The notes beneath the pieces were generated by a model that was not told the origin of the DNA, made no database searches, and saw only the letters and a program-made list of their open reading frames with translations. This document shows positions 1-11,789 of a stretch of 64,000 nucleotides of DNA, in pieces. The stretch's first letter is position 1; every line of letters starts with the position of its first letter. The translations under genes were made by a program, and so were the position numbers. This stretch comes from Sympetrum striolatum. Taxonomy: Eukaryota > Arthropoda > Insecta > Odonata > Libellulidae. The stretch lies in the NCBI GenBank assembly GCA_947579665.1, contig OX388345.1:74763454-74827453 (forward strand), given 5' to 3'.

Positions 1-600
1 GTCACATTCGAATAAAAGTTGGGCACGCCTCCTCCTCAAAATACCTATCGGTTTCCCCCTATGGAAATCGTTTCCTTTCATGGAGTTAGACTCAAGCATT
101 TTGCCGTTAAATTTCGGTAGACCTAATTCATTTTCCACGAGCCAATTCTTTGGGCGTAAATCTTTATTATTACGTCGATCAGATTATACGCGTGAAATTT
201 GAATGTCGCCTAATGCTCAATGATGAAAGAAAAGTAATTATACCCAAGGATAACACCGTAAAATTTTTTACATCCGTCGGCCTTACACGTACAGCTTTAT
301 GCTAATGATAGCCGGATTTCTCTCTCTTTAAATTTAGTCCAGGATTGTCTATTTTGAGCAAAAGAATATAAATACGTCCACGTGCCAATTGGGCTAATGA
401 ATTTGGAAGTGCGGATCCAGATATTGGTCTTTATGGTGTTTCGACCTTCCTCTTGTCCGCATAGTTAACGAGGGAACCCTGTATTTGGACAGGTCCATAT
501 TTCCCTTCCTTTTTACTTATAAAAGTGTTCTACATTTCGGTAGGTATATGTTCCTCAACGTTCCCGTACAATGCCATTTATTTCGTTTCTTGGTAACTTA
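1..600. other. non-coding, nothing recognised
   Basis: AT-rich sequence with stops in all frames. No motif, repeat or RNA fold was identified before the LINE fragment that begins near 605. Confidence 0.5.
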
Positions 601-604
601 ACCC

Positions 605-1255
605 ACTCTTTATGTTATCTAACATTTTTAGATCAGTCTTTTTCCTTGCATTCTAGCCTCAATTACGTTCTTTAGCAATCCCTCTTCTCTCAGTATCCAA
701 CCCACCCATATCCTCTGTCGATGCTTATTTACTAATATGAAAAACCTTCTCTTCCTGAACCCTACTTGGCACCTTCTTGTATCGTTTTCTATCAACCTAA
801 CTTACTTTTTCAATCCTAAACTACACCCATATCTCGACCGTCTCCCAACTTTTAACTTCCATGTTTCTGTAATCTTTGCCCGATTCCTTTATCGTGACCT
901 CTGGTCATCTGTTCCTTTGGCTTCATTAAAGTTTCCTCGTCCGAAGCTTTTCTTTTTCGAACTTCATCTTTGGAACTTTCATCTCAAGAAATATTACTAC
1001 CCAAGTAAGAGAATTGAAAACTATCTCATCTCCAGGAGTCCCCAGCACCTCTGTTTATATTTTCTTATCAACCCAGCTTCCTCTTTCCATCTCACGCCAC
1101 GCCCTCATTTTCCTACGTAGCATCACCTGAAGGTCTCTAAACTTTTGACTTCCTCTTTTCTTAAGGTCCATGTTTCACAGCCATATAGTTGAACACCCCT
1201 CACTAAATCCATGTTTCACACCAATAGATTAAAACACACCACATTAAAGATTATA
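605..1255 (-). pseudogene. LINE fragment, C-terminal end of reverse-transcriptase ORF (RTE-like), decayed
   Basis: Read on the minus strand, 1191-1163 encodes LYGCETWTL followed by RKEE and a leucine-rich continuation. This is the hallmark that follows the catalytic core in a large group of animal non-LTR retrotransposons (LYGxETWTL...LExFExxxxRxML). Further downstream, 706-675 encodes VGWILREEGLL, continuing into KNVIEARMQGKR, the equally typical WxGHxLRxExLLKxVxEGRMxGKR tail. Order and orientation agree, but the two blocks are in different frames with stops between them, so the copy is dead and 5'-truncated. The CETW sequence appears twice about 40 bases apart, suggesting a small internal duplication. 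The clade (RTE or a relative) is inferred from motif style only. Confidence 0.72.
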
Positions 1256-2019
1256 CTTATCTAATATTCACGCGTTAAACGCCACGAGTGAGGGTCGTAG
1301 ATGGACTGGTTTCCATATTTGTCTCCCCAGTGTACGGAATCCCAAATTCTTAACGATTCCTAGAGTTGATAATGTGACACTTAATGAAACTCATTAGCAC
1401 GGAATGGAGGAAATCGGATTTGGCGTATTCGCGTGTGAAAGTGAAGCGTGTAAGTGCATTTATCTCGCGACCATGGACACGAAATACGGGGTCACGCCGT
1501 AATAGGCGACTTGTGTGGCGGGCGGTCCAGGGCCGACTTTTATTTTGTCTCCGGCCCATCCCCATTTCCTCGCTATGGAGCAAAATCCGTCGCTCATTGG
1601 TTGTCCCTTAATTCGCTCTGACGTCTGACGTTTTGGGTTCTTTTCGCGCGGGTTAGCTTTTGGTCGACCTAAATGCATTTTCGAGTTCAGGCAATAAAAA
1701 TAAATCAGTCTAGATCGCAAAGGTCGTAAAATTGTGTCTCCCGTTTATCTTCATTCCAATCATTCGGAATGAGGACCGGATGCGCTATAACCTTACGTCT
1801 TAAGCCCGTGAGGTTAGGGATAGTTGTTAACCTTTTCGTCATCCGCGGAGGTGGGCTTTCTCACCGATGTGCATCCTAATGTATTCATACAACGGTGTCT
1901 TATTTGCTCGGACACCGTTCTCCGCATACTTGGAAAATCGGAGTGAAACAGGTGTCACTATTGAAATTTTCTTGATTTTCCGTACAATATAGCGATTCCC
2001 ATTGGTCGGAGATTCAATG
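1256..2019. other. non-coding, nothing recognised
   Basis: Moderately GC-richer around 1450-1700, where short frames overlap on both strands, as expected in stop-poor sequence. No protein motif, splice-bounded exon or repeat was identified. Confidence 0.45.
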
Positions 2020-2105
2020 GGCCAAGGACCTTGGGACCATAGAATGCCTGCCCGGAAGACCTGGGTTCGAGGCCCAGTCATTTCGCTATTTTCACTTCAG
2101 TTTCC
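2020..2105 (+). repeat. tRNA-derived SINE fragment
   Basis: A near-consensus RNA polymerase III B box (GGTTCGAGGCC) lies at 2064-2074. It is preceded at tRNA-like spacing by an A-box-like stretch (ATGGGCCAAGG) and by GCCTGCCCGGAAGACC, a typical anticodon-arm segment of tRNA-like SINEs. The sequence after the B box (CCCAGTCATTTCG...ATTTTCAC) matches both arms of the foldback at 48558-48675 and resembles the minus-strand element near 45450, so these belong to one family. A functional tRNA is unlikely because no acceptor stem closes around it. Confidence 0.5.
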
Positions 2106-2109
2106 TCGG

Positions 2110-3240
2110 GCTAAAGAAGAACGATCTTGTCTTTAGTTGAACCTAGAAGATATTTAAGGTTGAAGTCATTGTAATAACAGATGTTGAAGTCATGTTGATA
2201 TAGGCTTTAAAAATATTGTGTAAACCTTTGGTTAAAAATGGAAAATATGGAATTTTAATAAAATTCTTAGAAGGGGATACAGTAACAGATGAGAAAGTGG
2301 AATTCTTATGGATCAGTAGTTTATATTTATATCTTTTTACTAAGGTATCAATTAGAGAGGAATTGAAACCTAACATCAAGGCTGCGTATTTTATAAATAC
2401 TCTCTGTCTTAGCTGAATATTATGACATTTTTGTTATTCTTGTTGCACCCAAAGTAAATTTTTCTTAAGACCTCTTAAGTTGCATTCGTTTATTTAAAAT
2501 GATATGTATAGCTGGTATTCCAATTGAAATTCGCTCAACATTGAAGGAATTAGGGTTGAGCATGTGTTCAATCGACTCGGCGTAATATTATTCAGTTTTA
2601 TCTCGAATAAAATGTCTCGCGAATCCAAACCATTGGGCTTGGTTCGCTCGCTTCGAGGTGCAGAAGTTGCTCGGAACTTGTACGATAATTTACACGGCGT
2701 AATCATGAGCGTCACTTGCTTGACCTCTTGCTATTTGGTGCATAAGGAGAATGCGTTGGGAGAAGAGGAAAAATGTGGAACGGGCCGCGGTTTTCAGTTG
2801 CTAGGTGCATAAAGATTGTCCTGATCGAATTACCAAAGAAGGATGCCGGTAATATGATACCCGCTGATTGCTTGTGAAAGTGATGGTCCATTACATAACG
2901 CTATGCGACCGCTGCTTTAGATCGTTGCAGATAATGAATATATCGTAGTTTTATACGCTTCTGAAGGATTTAAAGAAGTTTTATCATGAATGAATTTATG
3001 GGAAGTAAATCTGGTTGGCCTAAATAGGTGGATATCTTTTATATGTTTGGAAAACTGATCTTTGCGAGATTTTCTCGGGAATGAACGAATAACAAGAGAT
3101 GATTGGCTTAGGTAATGTTATGATATTAAGAGATGATCGTGACAAATGAGAAAATCTGGGTAATACAATAATTATAAATCAATAAAATGGATAACTTGAA
3201 TTCTTTAGTCGGCGGAATCCGATAGAAAATCTATAGTAAC
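2110..3240. other. non-coding, nothing recognised
   Basis: An 82-codon frame at 2564-2812 has unremarkable composition and no recognisable domain. I treat it as chance. No repeats were seen. Confidence 0.4.
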
Positions 3241-3245
3241 TTCGA

Positions 3246-3395
3246 ATAGCTTCAACAACTTCGCCCTTAACTCGGTGGTATCGTCGTCGTCAGGTAGTAC
3301 AAAAAAGTTTTTATGGAGTATATAACTTGGCCTTAAAGGCTGTACTGCCTACAATAATAGAATCAACAACTTCGGCTTTGACTTGGTGGTATCGC
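3246..3395. repeat. direct duplication, two diverged copies about 115 bp apart
   Basis: The segment CAACAACTTCGCCCTTAACT plus GGTGGTATCG at about 3251-3282 recurs at about 3366-3397 as CAACAACTTCGGCTTTGACT plus GGTGGTATCG. The copies differ by a few substitutions. They may be flanks or internal repeats of the same small element as the hairpin that follows at once. Confidence 0.55.
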
Positions 3396-3409
3396 TCCAT
3401 AATAAAAAG

Positions 3410-3509
3410 GTGAAGAAAAACTATCTTTTACGATGATGCGACGCATCGGAACCATGGTCGTATAATAAAATTCATCTTGTGGTATTTGTAAAAGATAGTT
3501 TTTCTTCAC
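3410..3509. repeat. perfect 22-bp inverted repeat forming a 100-base hairpin
   Basis: Positions 3410-3431 are the exact reverse complement of 3488-3509, separated by 56 bases. The loop contains a smaller palindrome, GATGCGACGCATC, at 3434-3446. This could be a foldback element or MITE remnant. A small-RNA hairpin precursor is possible but cannot be judged from sequence. Confidence 0.7.
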
Positions 3510-3511
3510 TC

Positions 3512-4019
3512 TGTTATTCGAATAGCTATTCAGAGTCTATCTGATTTATTTTCCGAGTTATCTATGGTTCGGGTTTTTATTTTATGAGTGGTCAAAATAT
3601 TTTCGTGGAATAAAAGGCCGTAATTGTTGTATTGTTAGTGAAAACAACCCGCCAATACCCAAGCGCATGAGTTGAATCCGAAAAATATTGGGCTCTTTGG
3701 ATAAAGGCTCAGGGAATATGAAGAGGACGGGTTTTATATGCCACTGTCTTTCTTAGTCACGAGAATTTTGATATAGTGCTAGTTTTGGTATTTGAGAGTA
3801 GAACCGAATTACGATCTATTTGTATATCTTTTTATCAGATATTGTGTACTCATTATTTTTCATTTTTGCATCTGCTTACGGAAGTATTTCCATTGGTTTT
3901 TGGATGATATTTAATCTATTTTTTAAGTAAATAAATGGATTTTTATTTGTTTAAAAAGTTAAAAAGAGAGAGAGAAAGTATTGACGTTCATGATATTTTG
4001 AATGGTGCTAGCCGTCACT
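3512..4019. other. non-coding, nothing recognised
   Basis: AT-rich with a short (GA)n-like run at about 3963-3976. No gene or named repeat was seen. Confidence 0.4.
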
Positions 4020-4130
4020 ATGTGGAATTCCATAATGAATGAAATGAAAAAAACACTGTAATAATTTCACTAAGTATATTTGATGTACACGACCGGTTTC
4101 AACTATTGACAGTCACGAGCTTGTTGGTAT
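4020..4130 (-). repeat. insect interspersed repeat with ACCGGTTTC / hammerhead-like motif
   Basis: The plus strand reads ATTTCACTAAG...TTTGATGTACACGACCGGTTTCAACTATTGACAGTCACGAGC. Reversed, this gives (C)TCGTGACTGTCAATAGTTGAAACCGGTCG, a degraded form of the CTGATGA-stem-GAAACCGGT motif present in very many insect dispersed repeats. The conserved CTGATGA box has decayed to CTCGTGA, so I regard it as a fossil. Confidence 0.45.
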
Positions 4131-4134
4131 TCCA

Positions 4135-7100
4135 AATGTTAATTTTTAATGATGCGAATAGTGTTGGCTTTTTCGAGCATCAAACAGTAAATCGTTGAAG
4201 TGTCGATCTCTTCGCCCTTCCTGAGGTTGTATTGTTACTATACACATTGAACCTCAAAAGAGTTCGATGACGTATTTCCACAAGACATCGCCAGCGACTG
4301 TGAATTTTATTCAAAAGAGTTCATCGAAGTATATTTCCATTGCTTTTATATCACGATTTCCAAAATTTCAGCTTCACCGAGAAGCTGCGTGGGACTCGCC
4401 GTTTGATATTTTTTGTCGCCCTTGGTCCCCGCTAAGATACCAAAGTTCCAAATATTCAATGAGGCGTAGTATCGGACCCTCCATTCCACGCATTACCCAC
4501 GTCTTCTTTTGAATCTCTCCTTTTACACCCCTTGAATTTGCTACCCGCCTCTTATATTTTCTAATCTAACCTACGGCGAGAACCCACCTCTCTTTCTGGT
4601 CATCCGAGTCCGGTTTGCACCGCGATAACCGGATTATAATTCACAAATCAACTTAGTGAGCCGTAATTTAGCCGCTGCGGGAGAAACACGCTATAGAAAT
4701 GCCATTCAATCTGCAACGACTACCGTTTTCCGCGAGACATTACTTAATTCCCTCGTGGTTGAGGAATGGCCCTGTTTTAGATTCCCTTATGGAGCGGATG
4801 AATCTATACTACTATTCAAAGGAGCCTTTCCTTTCTCCTATAACTGGTTTACCCCTTGCATCCTGCGGTAAATCTGTGGATCCGCTCCCTATTCTCTCGT
4901 TACCCAAGGTTGCCATAACTACAGCTTCATACGAATTCTTTCATTATAGACTACTATGATTTACTTGTTCATAGTTCTATCACACCCCTATTGTAAAAGT
5001 TAGTGTGAAACGCTGTCTATTTCTCGATGAATTTATCAAGTTTTATATATATTATAGCAGAATGCAAATTAAACATTCTCGATTGTATTTTTTTCTACGT
5101 TTGGTTCATTTGTTCTTAGATCTAGGAATAATGAAATTAAGGGAATATTAGGCTTTAATATCTATATAAAGTTATACTAAATGCCTGTGATTCTTTCTAC
5201 ATGCCGTGTAAAATTCTGGCATTGAACAAAAATACATAAGTCTTTAATTCGGGTAGATTGGACGCTTCGTAGTCGTATCTTACCTTAAATTGTTTCTATA
5301 GAATAGATCAATGCATTGCAGCAGAAAACTAGAAAAGTAAAAACAATACGTGCATATGAAATACATCCTTGCACACTATTCAAGAGTGAGGAATAAATTT
5401 GTTTTTATTCATTTTATTTTTAATTTGAGATTCGAGAGCCATTTCGTAAACCATTTTTCGGTTCAGAATGATTTAACCGAAGGAAGTCAACCCCAGAGCG
5501 AATCATCTTCGCTATCAAAATTTTTACTGTCCTTTCGGTGTAATCCTTTCAAAATCGCTAACACATCCTATTACGCATCGTAGTGTCATGAGCTTTCGCG
5601 AGAGCCATACAACTGTAAAAGGTTCTTGCTTCTTCCCGTCGAAATTGCCAATCTCAGCTGTCGTAATAGCAATGATCGTAACGCCACCGAAGATTTCTCA
5701 TTGGGTAGCAATCGCTCCTACTGAGGATGCTCATCCAGCGAGCACTGAGCCGAACTAATCAATGAGACACATCCAGCCTCTCGTTTGATCTTCTGCTGCT
5801 TTGATTTTCGTCATCCTATCGCCATTTAAAAGATTTTAATACCATACGTGGCATGAAAAAGATAAAAGCAACACGTTTTTTATCGCTGAAAGGAGGGGCT
5901 TTAAGCTAAGTGTATTTCTTTGTCCACTGCAAGATTAATGGACCATAAAAGTAATTCGAGGTTTAATTTGTAGCAGTGTAAAGGGGGAATGAAAGAATTT
6001 AATCTGTGCCGAATTTTAAGCAGGTCTGGTAAATTTTGGAGAAGTTACATCTTCGGTCACCACTGCTACACTCCGAAAGGTGGCTTGTAGGGTATTATTG
6101 TAGATGTTCAGTCTTCAGGCTGACGTATTCTCTTGACTTATTCTATGTTAGCATTCATCTCCATTTCTTCTTAGAACCGTGCTCTTGACCTTATTGGCAG
6201 AAAAGTAATGTAAAAGTTTATTTTTTTATAAAAGCTCTATATAATCATACATTTTCCCAATATTTATCATTAAGAGGCTTTCCTTGACACTGCTTTGCAA
6301 GTTGGTTGCCTTTGTGAGGACCGTGGCGGTTAAGGGTGACGCTAAGCGGAGACACTAGTCGCTTTGCCCTCATGGTTTCGCTTAACCTGGAGTGAGACTA
6401 CACTGCACGATATCTCAATTATTTTAGAACATCCACGTAGGCTAAAAACAGATTTCAGTTAAATTTTCGGCGACGTTTAACTTTTTCATTTCAAAATATC
6501 CCTTGGGTATTTACTCTCAGCGCAAAGTAATTCCTACGTCCAATTCACCATAGAGTATTGTTATCGGTGCACATTAGACTTTACTGTGGAATCTTTTCCA
6601 CTTTTAATATAATTAATAATAAAATATGTACCGATTAGTAAGGAGACAAATTGTGCAAGTTTAAGGCATGACTTTTAGGAGACATTCACGGTCATTGGAA
6701 TAAATTCGACTCCATCCTTATCACCAAAATATTGAGGTTATACCTAAAGTGAAGAGTGGACACTACATTTAAATTCGATTCAGGTTAAATTCGGAGCCTT
6801 AAAGGGACATAATCGGGTTTCTTTATCTTATTGATCACCGGAAACTGTCCGATCTTTCTCTCCGACGTAAGCGTGATCGATGAGCTGACAACCTCTTACT
6901 GCCAATTAGCATTAAAGATTACGTCCGTTGTTCATTATCGATTGGAAATTCCGCTCAATAACTCGCGGCTTTAATGCCTAGTTGTGCAACGGATCCTTTC
7001 TCCCATAAACACGCCAGGCTCGTGTTCTACAGGATTTGTTACGTAGGAAATAGATTAACGGGTGAGCGCACTGGCCCAATGATTCGCGCGTAATTCACGA

Positions 7101-7560
7101 GTTCGCGCGAAGTTGTCCGTATTTTCCTCGAAACGGTGCGGATTGTGTTTAGAATATTGATTACGGTCCGCTCTTTCGTTGCATGTTTCGCAGTAACCTG
7201 CAATATTTAGGTCAAGATTTTTGCCGCCCTTCATGTTTCCTTTGACAGCTCTTGGAAATTATGCACCGTGCTGCTTAATCCAAATTTTTAAATTCAAGTT
7301 TCCGCGCCCAATTTATGGTTACGTAATTGGTAACGCACTTAAAATTAGCCTCGTGTTTCGAAATTAATTTAAGGCTCATTCTGTAATCGGGAACGGTTTT
7401 GAAATTTCCGTATCGCTGAAAGTTAAACTTATAAGCAGTAATTAACCGGCTTGCTGAGTGAACGAACAGATTTCAGTCTTGAGTTTGCGTCATTTTGTTT
7501 CATATCGTTCAGTTGAGTTTGTAGCATTACGTGGATGTTAAAATTTTAGTTACCTCGTTG
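4135..7560. other. long non-coding stretch
   Basis: Only short open frames (81 codons at most) with biased composition and no recognisable domains. No repeats matching other parts of the window were found. Function unknown; it may be intron or intergenic DNA. Confidence 0.4.
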
Positions 7561-7567
7561 AAGGATG

Positions 7568-7614
7568 TTTTTTTGAAAGGCATCATAAGCAACTTTCGGT
7601 TACCTTTCAAAAAA
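7568..7614. repeat. 12-bp inverted repeat
   Basis: TTTTTTGAAAGG within 7568-7580 pairs with CCTTTCAAAAAA at 7603-7614 across a loop of about 22 bases. It is low-complexity at the ends, so may be chance. Confidence 0.4.
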
Positions 7615-7619
7615 TTCTT

Positions 7620-9670
7620 AAGTAATATAAGTTTGTGTATTACAATCATATATCCTCATCTCAAAACGATTCGTGTTTAAGCAGGGGATTGAGTAATATT
7701 TATCCATCGCAATGCGTAATCTCCTGCAATCCCATATTTTATAGGGGTTCATTGTTTCTACTTTACCGTAATTTCGCTTAATTTCTATGCCATACCTTGT
7801 TCAGTAAATTATCACATTGTATCGCATGCTTTCTTCAGTAACGACTGGCTGGCTGAGAGCGAGAGCTGGCGTTGGTGCGTTAATTGTAGGTTTTCTTTAT
7901 TAAGTTCTCCGCTGTTAATATTTCTACTATTGTCTCTGTGTTTAATGGATATGGATTGATTATTTAGTAACCTTTCTTAAAATTTAAAACATCACATTTA
8001 ATTCGTTTCGTGCATTTCAATTCCTTACATTGATCTTTCTCAATTCTTTTTTCAGACGCGTATTTTACGCATTAAATCCCCTCATCGGTTACCGTTTTAC
8101 ACCACTTTACATTTCCACTAATCTTTTCTAATACTGGTGACAATTGTAAAACGTTCTCGGTGGAGAAGAAGAATTTTTCTCCGTTGTGGGGCACTTATAT
8201 GAATAAAGGTTCAGAGAAAGAACGTTTTGCTGTATCCTCGCGCATTTTCGCGTTTATGTGGATTCATAGATGTCTAAAACGAAATGGAATTGAAATGGAA
8301 ATGACCCATTCTTCCTCTATACAAAAAATGTTATTTTGGCTCTGTTTATCTGTATTTGAAGATACGCGAAATTAAACGAAAACTTTATTGGACTTGGTAA
8401 TATTTCGCCCTACGAAGTTGTTTTAGCAATTATCATTTTCGTCAGCTTAAGTGATAATCTCGTTTCCTAAAGCCCCAGAATTAGTCCCCAGTGCGCATGG
8501 AGTTATTACATTTTACCATTTTGTGATTAATAGTTTATTTTTCATTTGTGTTTTGGTACGCACTAGAGTGAAATATATGTTTTATTTACTTTTGTCCCTG
8601 CTTTACTCATGGTTGTGGTGATGAGAGAGCTTCAGATACTGAAAAGTATTGCATATTATTATGCTGGTGAAGGGAATTTTGGTTTCTCATCGTTGATCGC
8701 CATTGAAATTGTAATTCAAAGAGTCATTGTGCTGACCGTATGGGGAAGTTATCCTCTCATAGTGTTTGCATTAGTGGGGAATGCAAAAAAAACCGCACTC
8801 CTGATTTCACCCAGTCACCCCATTCCCTCTCCGAAGCCTTCGGAAGGTATCAGTGGAGGAAAAAGGGTTCACATTGATAATCTGTTTGGATTGACCTCAT
8901 TGGAAATGGAGGATATGAGAGATCTTTAGGAAACCGTAATTCCAATAGTGAAGAATCTGACGCTGTTGCTGTGATTTTGGAATGAATCATCTTTCTCGAC
9001 CGAAGAATAAATCCACTATCCAAAGATACAAGATTTGGTACTCTTCGATGTGCACAGAATACGGGGATTTCCTCCTCAATCCAGCCGAATCGCCATGCGC
9101 GGTATTCTACGCAATTAATCCAAGACGCCCAGAAATTCCGTAATCCGTCGCAGCAAGGACGCGCCCTCGAGCGACGCCTCACCTTTCCCTCAGCCGTTGG
9201 GGCGTCGCGACGCAGAAAGAAAGCCCTTTCCCCATCGTTGAAAATCCGCATCCTTTTCCATCTATGCTTAGTTATGACGCGATAGGATGGGACCCTCCGG
9301 ATGCGTCAGCCATTGCGTGGTATTCACACTTAATCTCCTTTGCCGTGGGTATGGTCGTGTATGGAGTGGGATGGGCGACTTCCTCCCCGCCAACTCTCTC
9401 CTCATCGATCGTTACCCGTCTGCTACTTTCCCCTCATCCCTCCCACGCGTATCTCGCAGAAAAAAGACCGCACCACTGCCGCCACTTGCCGTCGATGCTC
9501 GAGAGCGGCGTGGAAAGGAAACGCTGCCGAAAATTTCAAGTTCACTCCTAAAATATTACGATTTTCCTAAGTATTAGTTTGTTAATTAATGTTTGTTTTG
9601 TGATTTGTTGTTGGGGTTTTAGTTGGAGTTTATATTCGAAATGTTGTAACATTTTGTTCATTCTTCGTTA
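7620..9670. other. non-coding, GC rise at 9050-9540
   Basis: Mostly AT-rich. Between about 9050 and 9540 GC and CpG content rise and frames of about 95-133 codons stay open on both strands (for example 9264-9551 plus and 8850-9251 minus). None shows a conserved motif or a convincing splice context, and simultaneous openness on both strands points to base composition. Confidence 0.35.
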
Positions 9671-9677
9671 TGAACTC

Positions 9678-9723
9678 TCAAACTTACTCTCAAACGAAGA
9701 ATCTCGTTTGAGAGTAAGCTTGA
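9678..9723. repeat. tight hairpin, 20-bp stem with one mismatch
   Basis: CTTACTCTCAAACGA at 9683-9697 pairs perfectly with TCGTTTGAGAGTAAG at 9704-9718 across a 6-base loop. The pairing continues outward to 9678 and 9723 with a single A-C mismatch. There is no T-run immediately after it. It is probably a small foldback; no function is assigned. Confidence 0.7.
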
Positions 9724-9724
9724 A

Positions 9725-10430
9725 TTGAAAACGTTTCTTTTATGTTTTCTTTTATTACTTGTTCATTTGTATTAGTAGAAGGTGGCGATATGTCAACAAT
9801 TCTTATGCGATCCTGTGATCCTGTCTTTATGTAATTGAATTCTTTCCGAAGCTACAAGGGCTGATCAAACAGTAAGGTAAATAGGCATCTCTCGGTCACA
9901 ATTTATTCCACATCATCACGACACATACAAGATAGAACATGTTCCCGATCATAGTCATCTTCCTTGAGCTATGACAAATATTTAAGTCTAGCATAGAATT
10001 TCAGTGTCTTTAATTCTGCATTTTTCGTATAATGTAGTAAATCTAGCTCGATTATGATATTTTGATAATTACTAATTTTTACGTTCTATCGTTAAAATAA
10101 ATAATGCGATCAGAAATCCACGGGAAATTAAATCTTTAGTATCTGAGGTATACGTAAAGAAAATGTTACTGACCATAGATGCTGAGTATTGAACAAATTA
10201 ACCTTTGAATATGAAAAATTATATATTAATTATTGTAGTTTAGACACTTATTCTAAAATCTATGTGTTTTTAAATCCCGTTTCAATGTTAAACGAGGTGG
10301 TAAGCGAAATTTAGTTTTGATTGTCACAATAAATGTAGTTCAGTACGAAATCGCTTTCATTTCGTTAACAACCAACAAGAAGAATTGATCTTTTTCGTTT
10401 GGTAGCACTCTTTGCCCGTTTTTCGGTTGA
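9725..10430. other. AT-rich non-coding
   Basis: No open frame of note and no repeat recognised. Confidence 0.4.
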
Positions 10431-10980
10431 AACCCCCGTCACATCTCGCGTGTGTAGCCGATTGTTTTGTCGCTAGGGCCTGAGCGAGATGGTTGATTGC
10501 CCACTCTCACTATTGTTGCTAGGGATTGTGTGGCGGATGCGTGCGCCGATCGATGCCGCTTCAGGGAGCGGCTCTTGTCGTTCTTGGAGCCGTCATAGGA
10601 TCCATGTCTTTCCATTCTGTGCGTTTTTGGGCGGATTGTGTCTGAAGTGGGCGGAGTGCATGCATCGTGCGCATTCCGGCGTGTGAGGACCGTGGCGCAA
10701 TTTTTTCGTTCGGGGGGAGGGGGCGTACTTGTTGACTACGCTCTCGACGTAAACAATAATGGAAAGTACTCGCTCGGCTCGAAATCAATATCCCGCCATG
10801 GAGTGTTGGCGCGGAATTTGCGCTTTTCGGAGGTAACCATTCAGTGTTCCGCCATTGAGGGGTTGGCGGTTGGATGCCACGATTCGATTGGGTGGTGCCG
10901 CCGAATCGAAGCCGACGTTGCAGAAGCGGGGAGAGTTTCAATGGGGCCTCTGCGGTACTTCTACGGTTAGCGCAAAGCTT
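10430..10980. other. GC/CpG-rich island of unknown role
   Basis: Against the AT-rich surroundings this block is visibly enriched in G+C and CpG, with a G-run (10710-10727) and GGGCGG-type boxes at about 10629-10656. Frames are open on both strands (110 codons plus at 10638-10970, 126 codons minus at 10561-10941) but show no known domain. It could be a CpG-rich promoter or untranslated first exon, or an old GC-rich repeat. No TATA or initiator context is convincing. Confidence 0.35.
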
Positions 10981-11059
10981 AGCGGATGGGTGTTATGCAA
11001 AAGAACACGGTTGGAAGCACTGGCCGCGTGAAATGTATCCTGATATTATATAGACATAA

Positions 11060-11160
11060 GGGGCCGTACATAAATTACATAACGCAATTTGGGGGGGTCC
11101 GGCCTGACGTTACGGTCCTGGTACATGGGGGATCAAGGTTTGCGTTACGTCACGGTTTTA
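11060..11160. mobile_element. short palindromic MITE, copy 1 (right end decayed)
   Basis: The left end GGGGCCGTACATAAATTACA continues to TAACGCAATTTGGGGGGGTCC and matches the terminal inverted repeat of the copies at 26290 and 51329. The internal TCCGGCCTGACGTTACGG segment is shared with copies 2 and 3. The right terminal repeat is reduced to TTGCGTTACGTCACGG. It has no coding capacity. Confidence 0.72.
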
Positions 11161-11483
11161 GAACTGCAAAATATATCAACATTTCTGCATGCTTAATGTT
11201 TGAATTTAAAAATCGCGGGCAATTTGCCGGGGAAAGTTGGCAGCTCTGATCCGAGCGAGCACGAGTGTCGAACGGAAGTAGTCATGAGTGCGAGTGAAGT
11301 GTGGTAGGCTGTACGGGTCTGCGTTTTGTGCGACGTGTGATACTAATTATCAACAGGTCATGGCATCGAATCTAGGTTGAAATGTATAAAAGGCCTTTAA
11401 ATTTGAAATTGTTTATTAAAAAGTGAATTATTAATGGGAACTAAAACTTTTTTCCTTAATATAAGCCCAAACCTTTTTCACAA

Positions 11484-11608
11484 TGCACTCGTTACGGTAC
11501 GGACTGGAAGGGGGGGGGGGGTCCTGCCTGGCATTACGGTCCTGCTACATGGGACAGGGGGGGTCGAAAATTGCAGAATTTTGCGTTACGTAATTTGTGT
11601 ACGACCCC
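11484..11608. mobile_element. short palindromic MITE, copy 2 (left end decayed)
   Basis: The right terminal repeat is well kept (TTTTGCGTTACGTAATTTGTGTACGACCCC, ending at 11608 and followed by TAAC). The left terminal repeat is truncated or mutated. A run of 12 G occupies 11510-11521, followed by TCCTGCCTGGCATTACGG as in copies 1 and 3. It lies only about 320 bp from copy 1, in the same internal orientation. Confidence 0.75.
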
Positions 11609-11789
11609 TAACACGCTGCGATCATTGTCCGACCGAAGTAAGATTGGACTTGCCTGCTCTTGATTTTTCGCGTAATTCTTTTTAAATGAAAGACCTCGAA
11701 TACAGTTCAGTTACAGCTTTGCTGCTACATATATGCGAAATGTTACTGCTAGTAGTTTATTTTTCTCTCAGTAATGTCTTATCTCACAA

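Noticed and set aside
737..1120. 127-codon plus frame
   Set aside because: It lies antisense to the LINE fragment at 605-1255, whose minus-strand motifs are recognisable. Its composition is what the complement of that remnant would give.
2020..2105. Functional tRNA gene
   Set aside because: A and B boxes are present, but no acceptor stem or anticodon arm closes properly, and the downstream part is shared with SINE-like sequence elsewhere in the window.
8850..9570. Open frames on both strands in the GC-richer block as coding exons
   Set aside because: Openness on both strands follows from reduced stop density. No motif, no periodic codon bias that I can see, and no splice pair.
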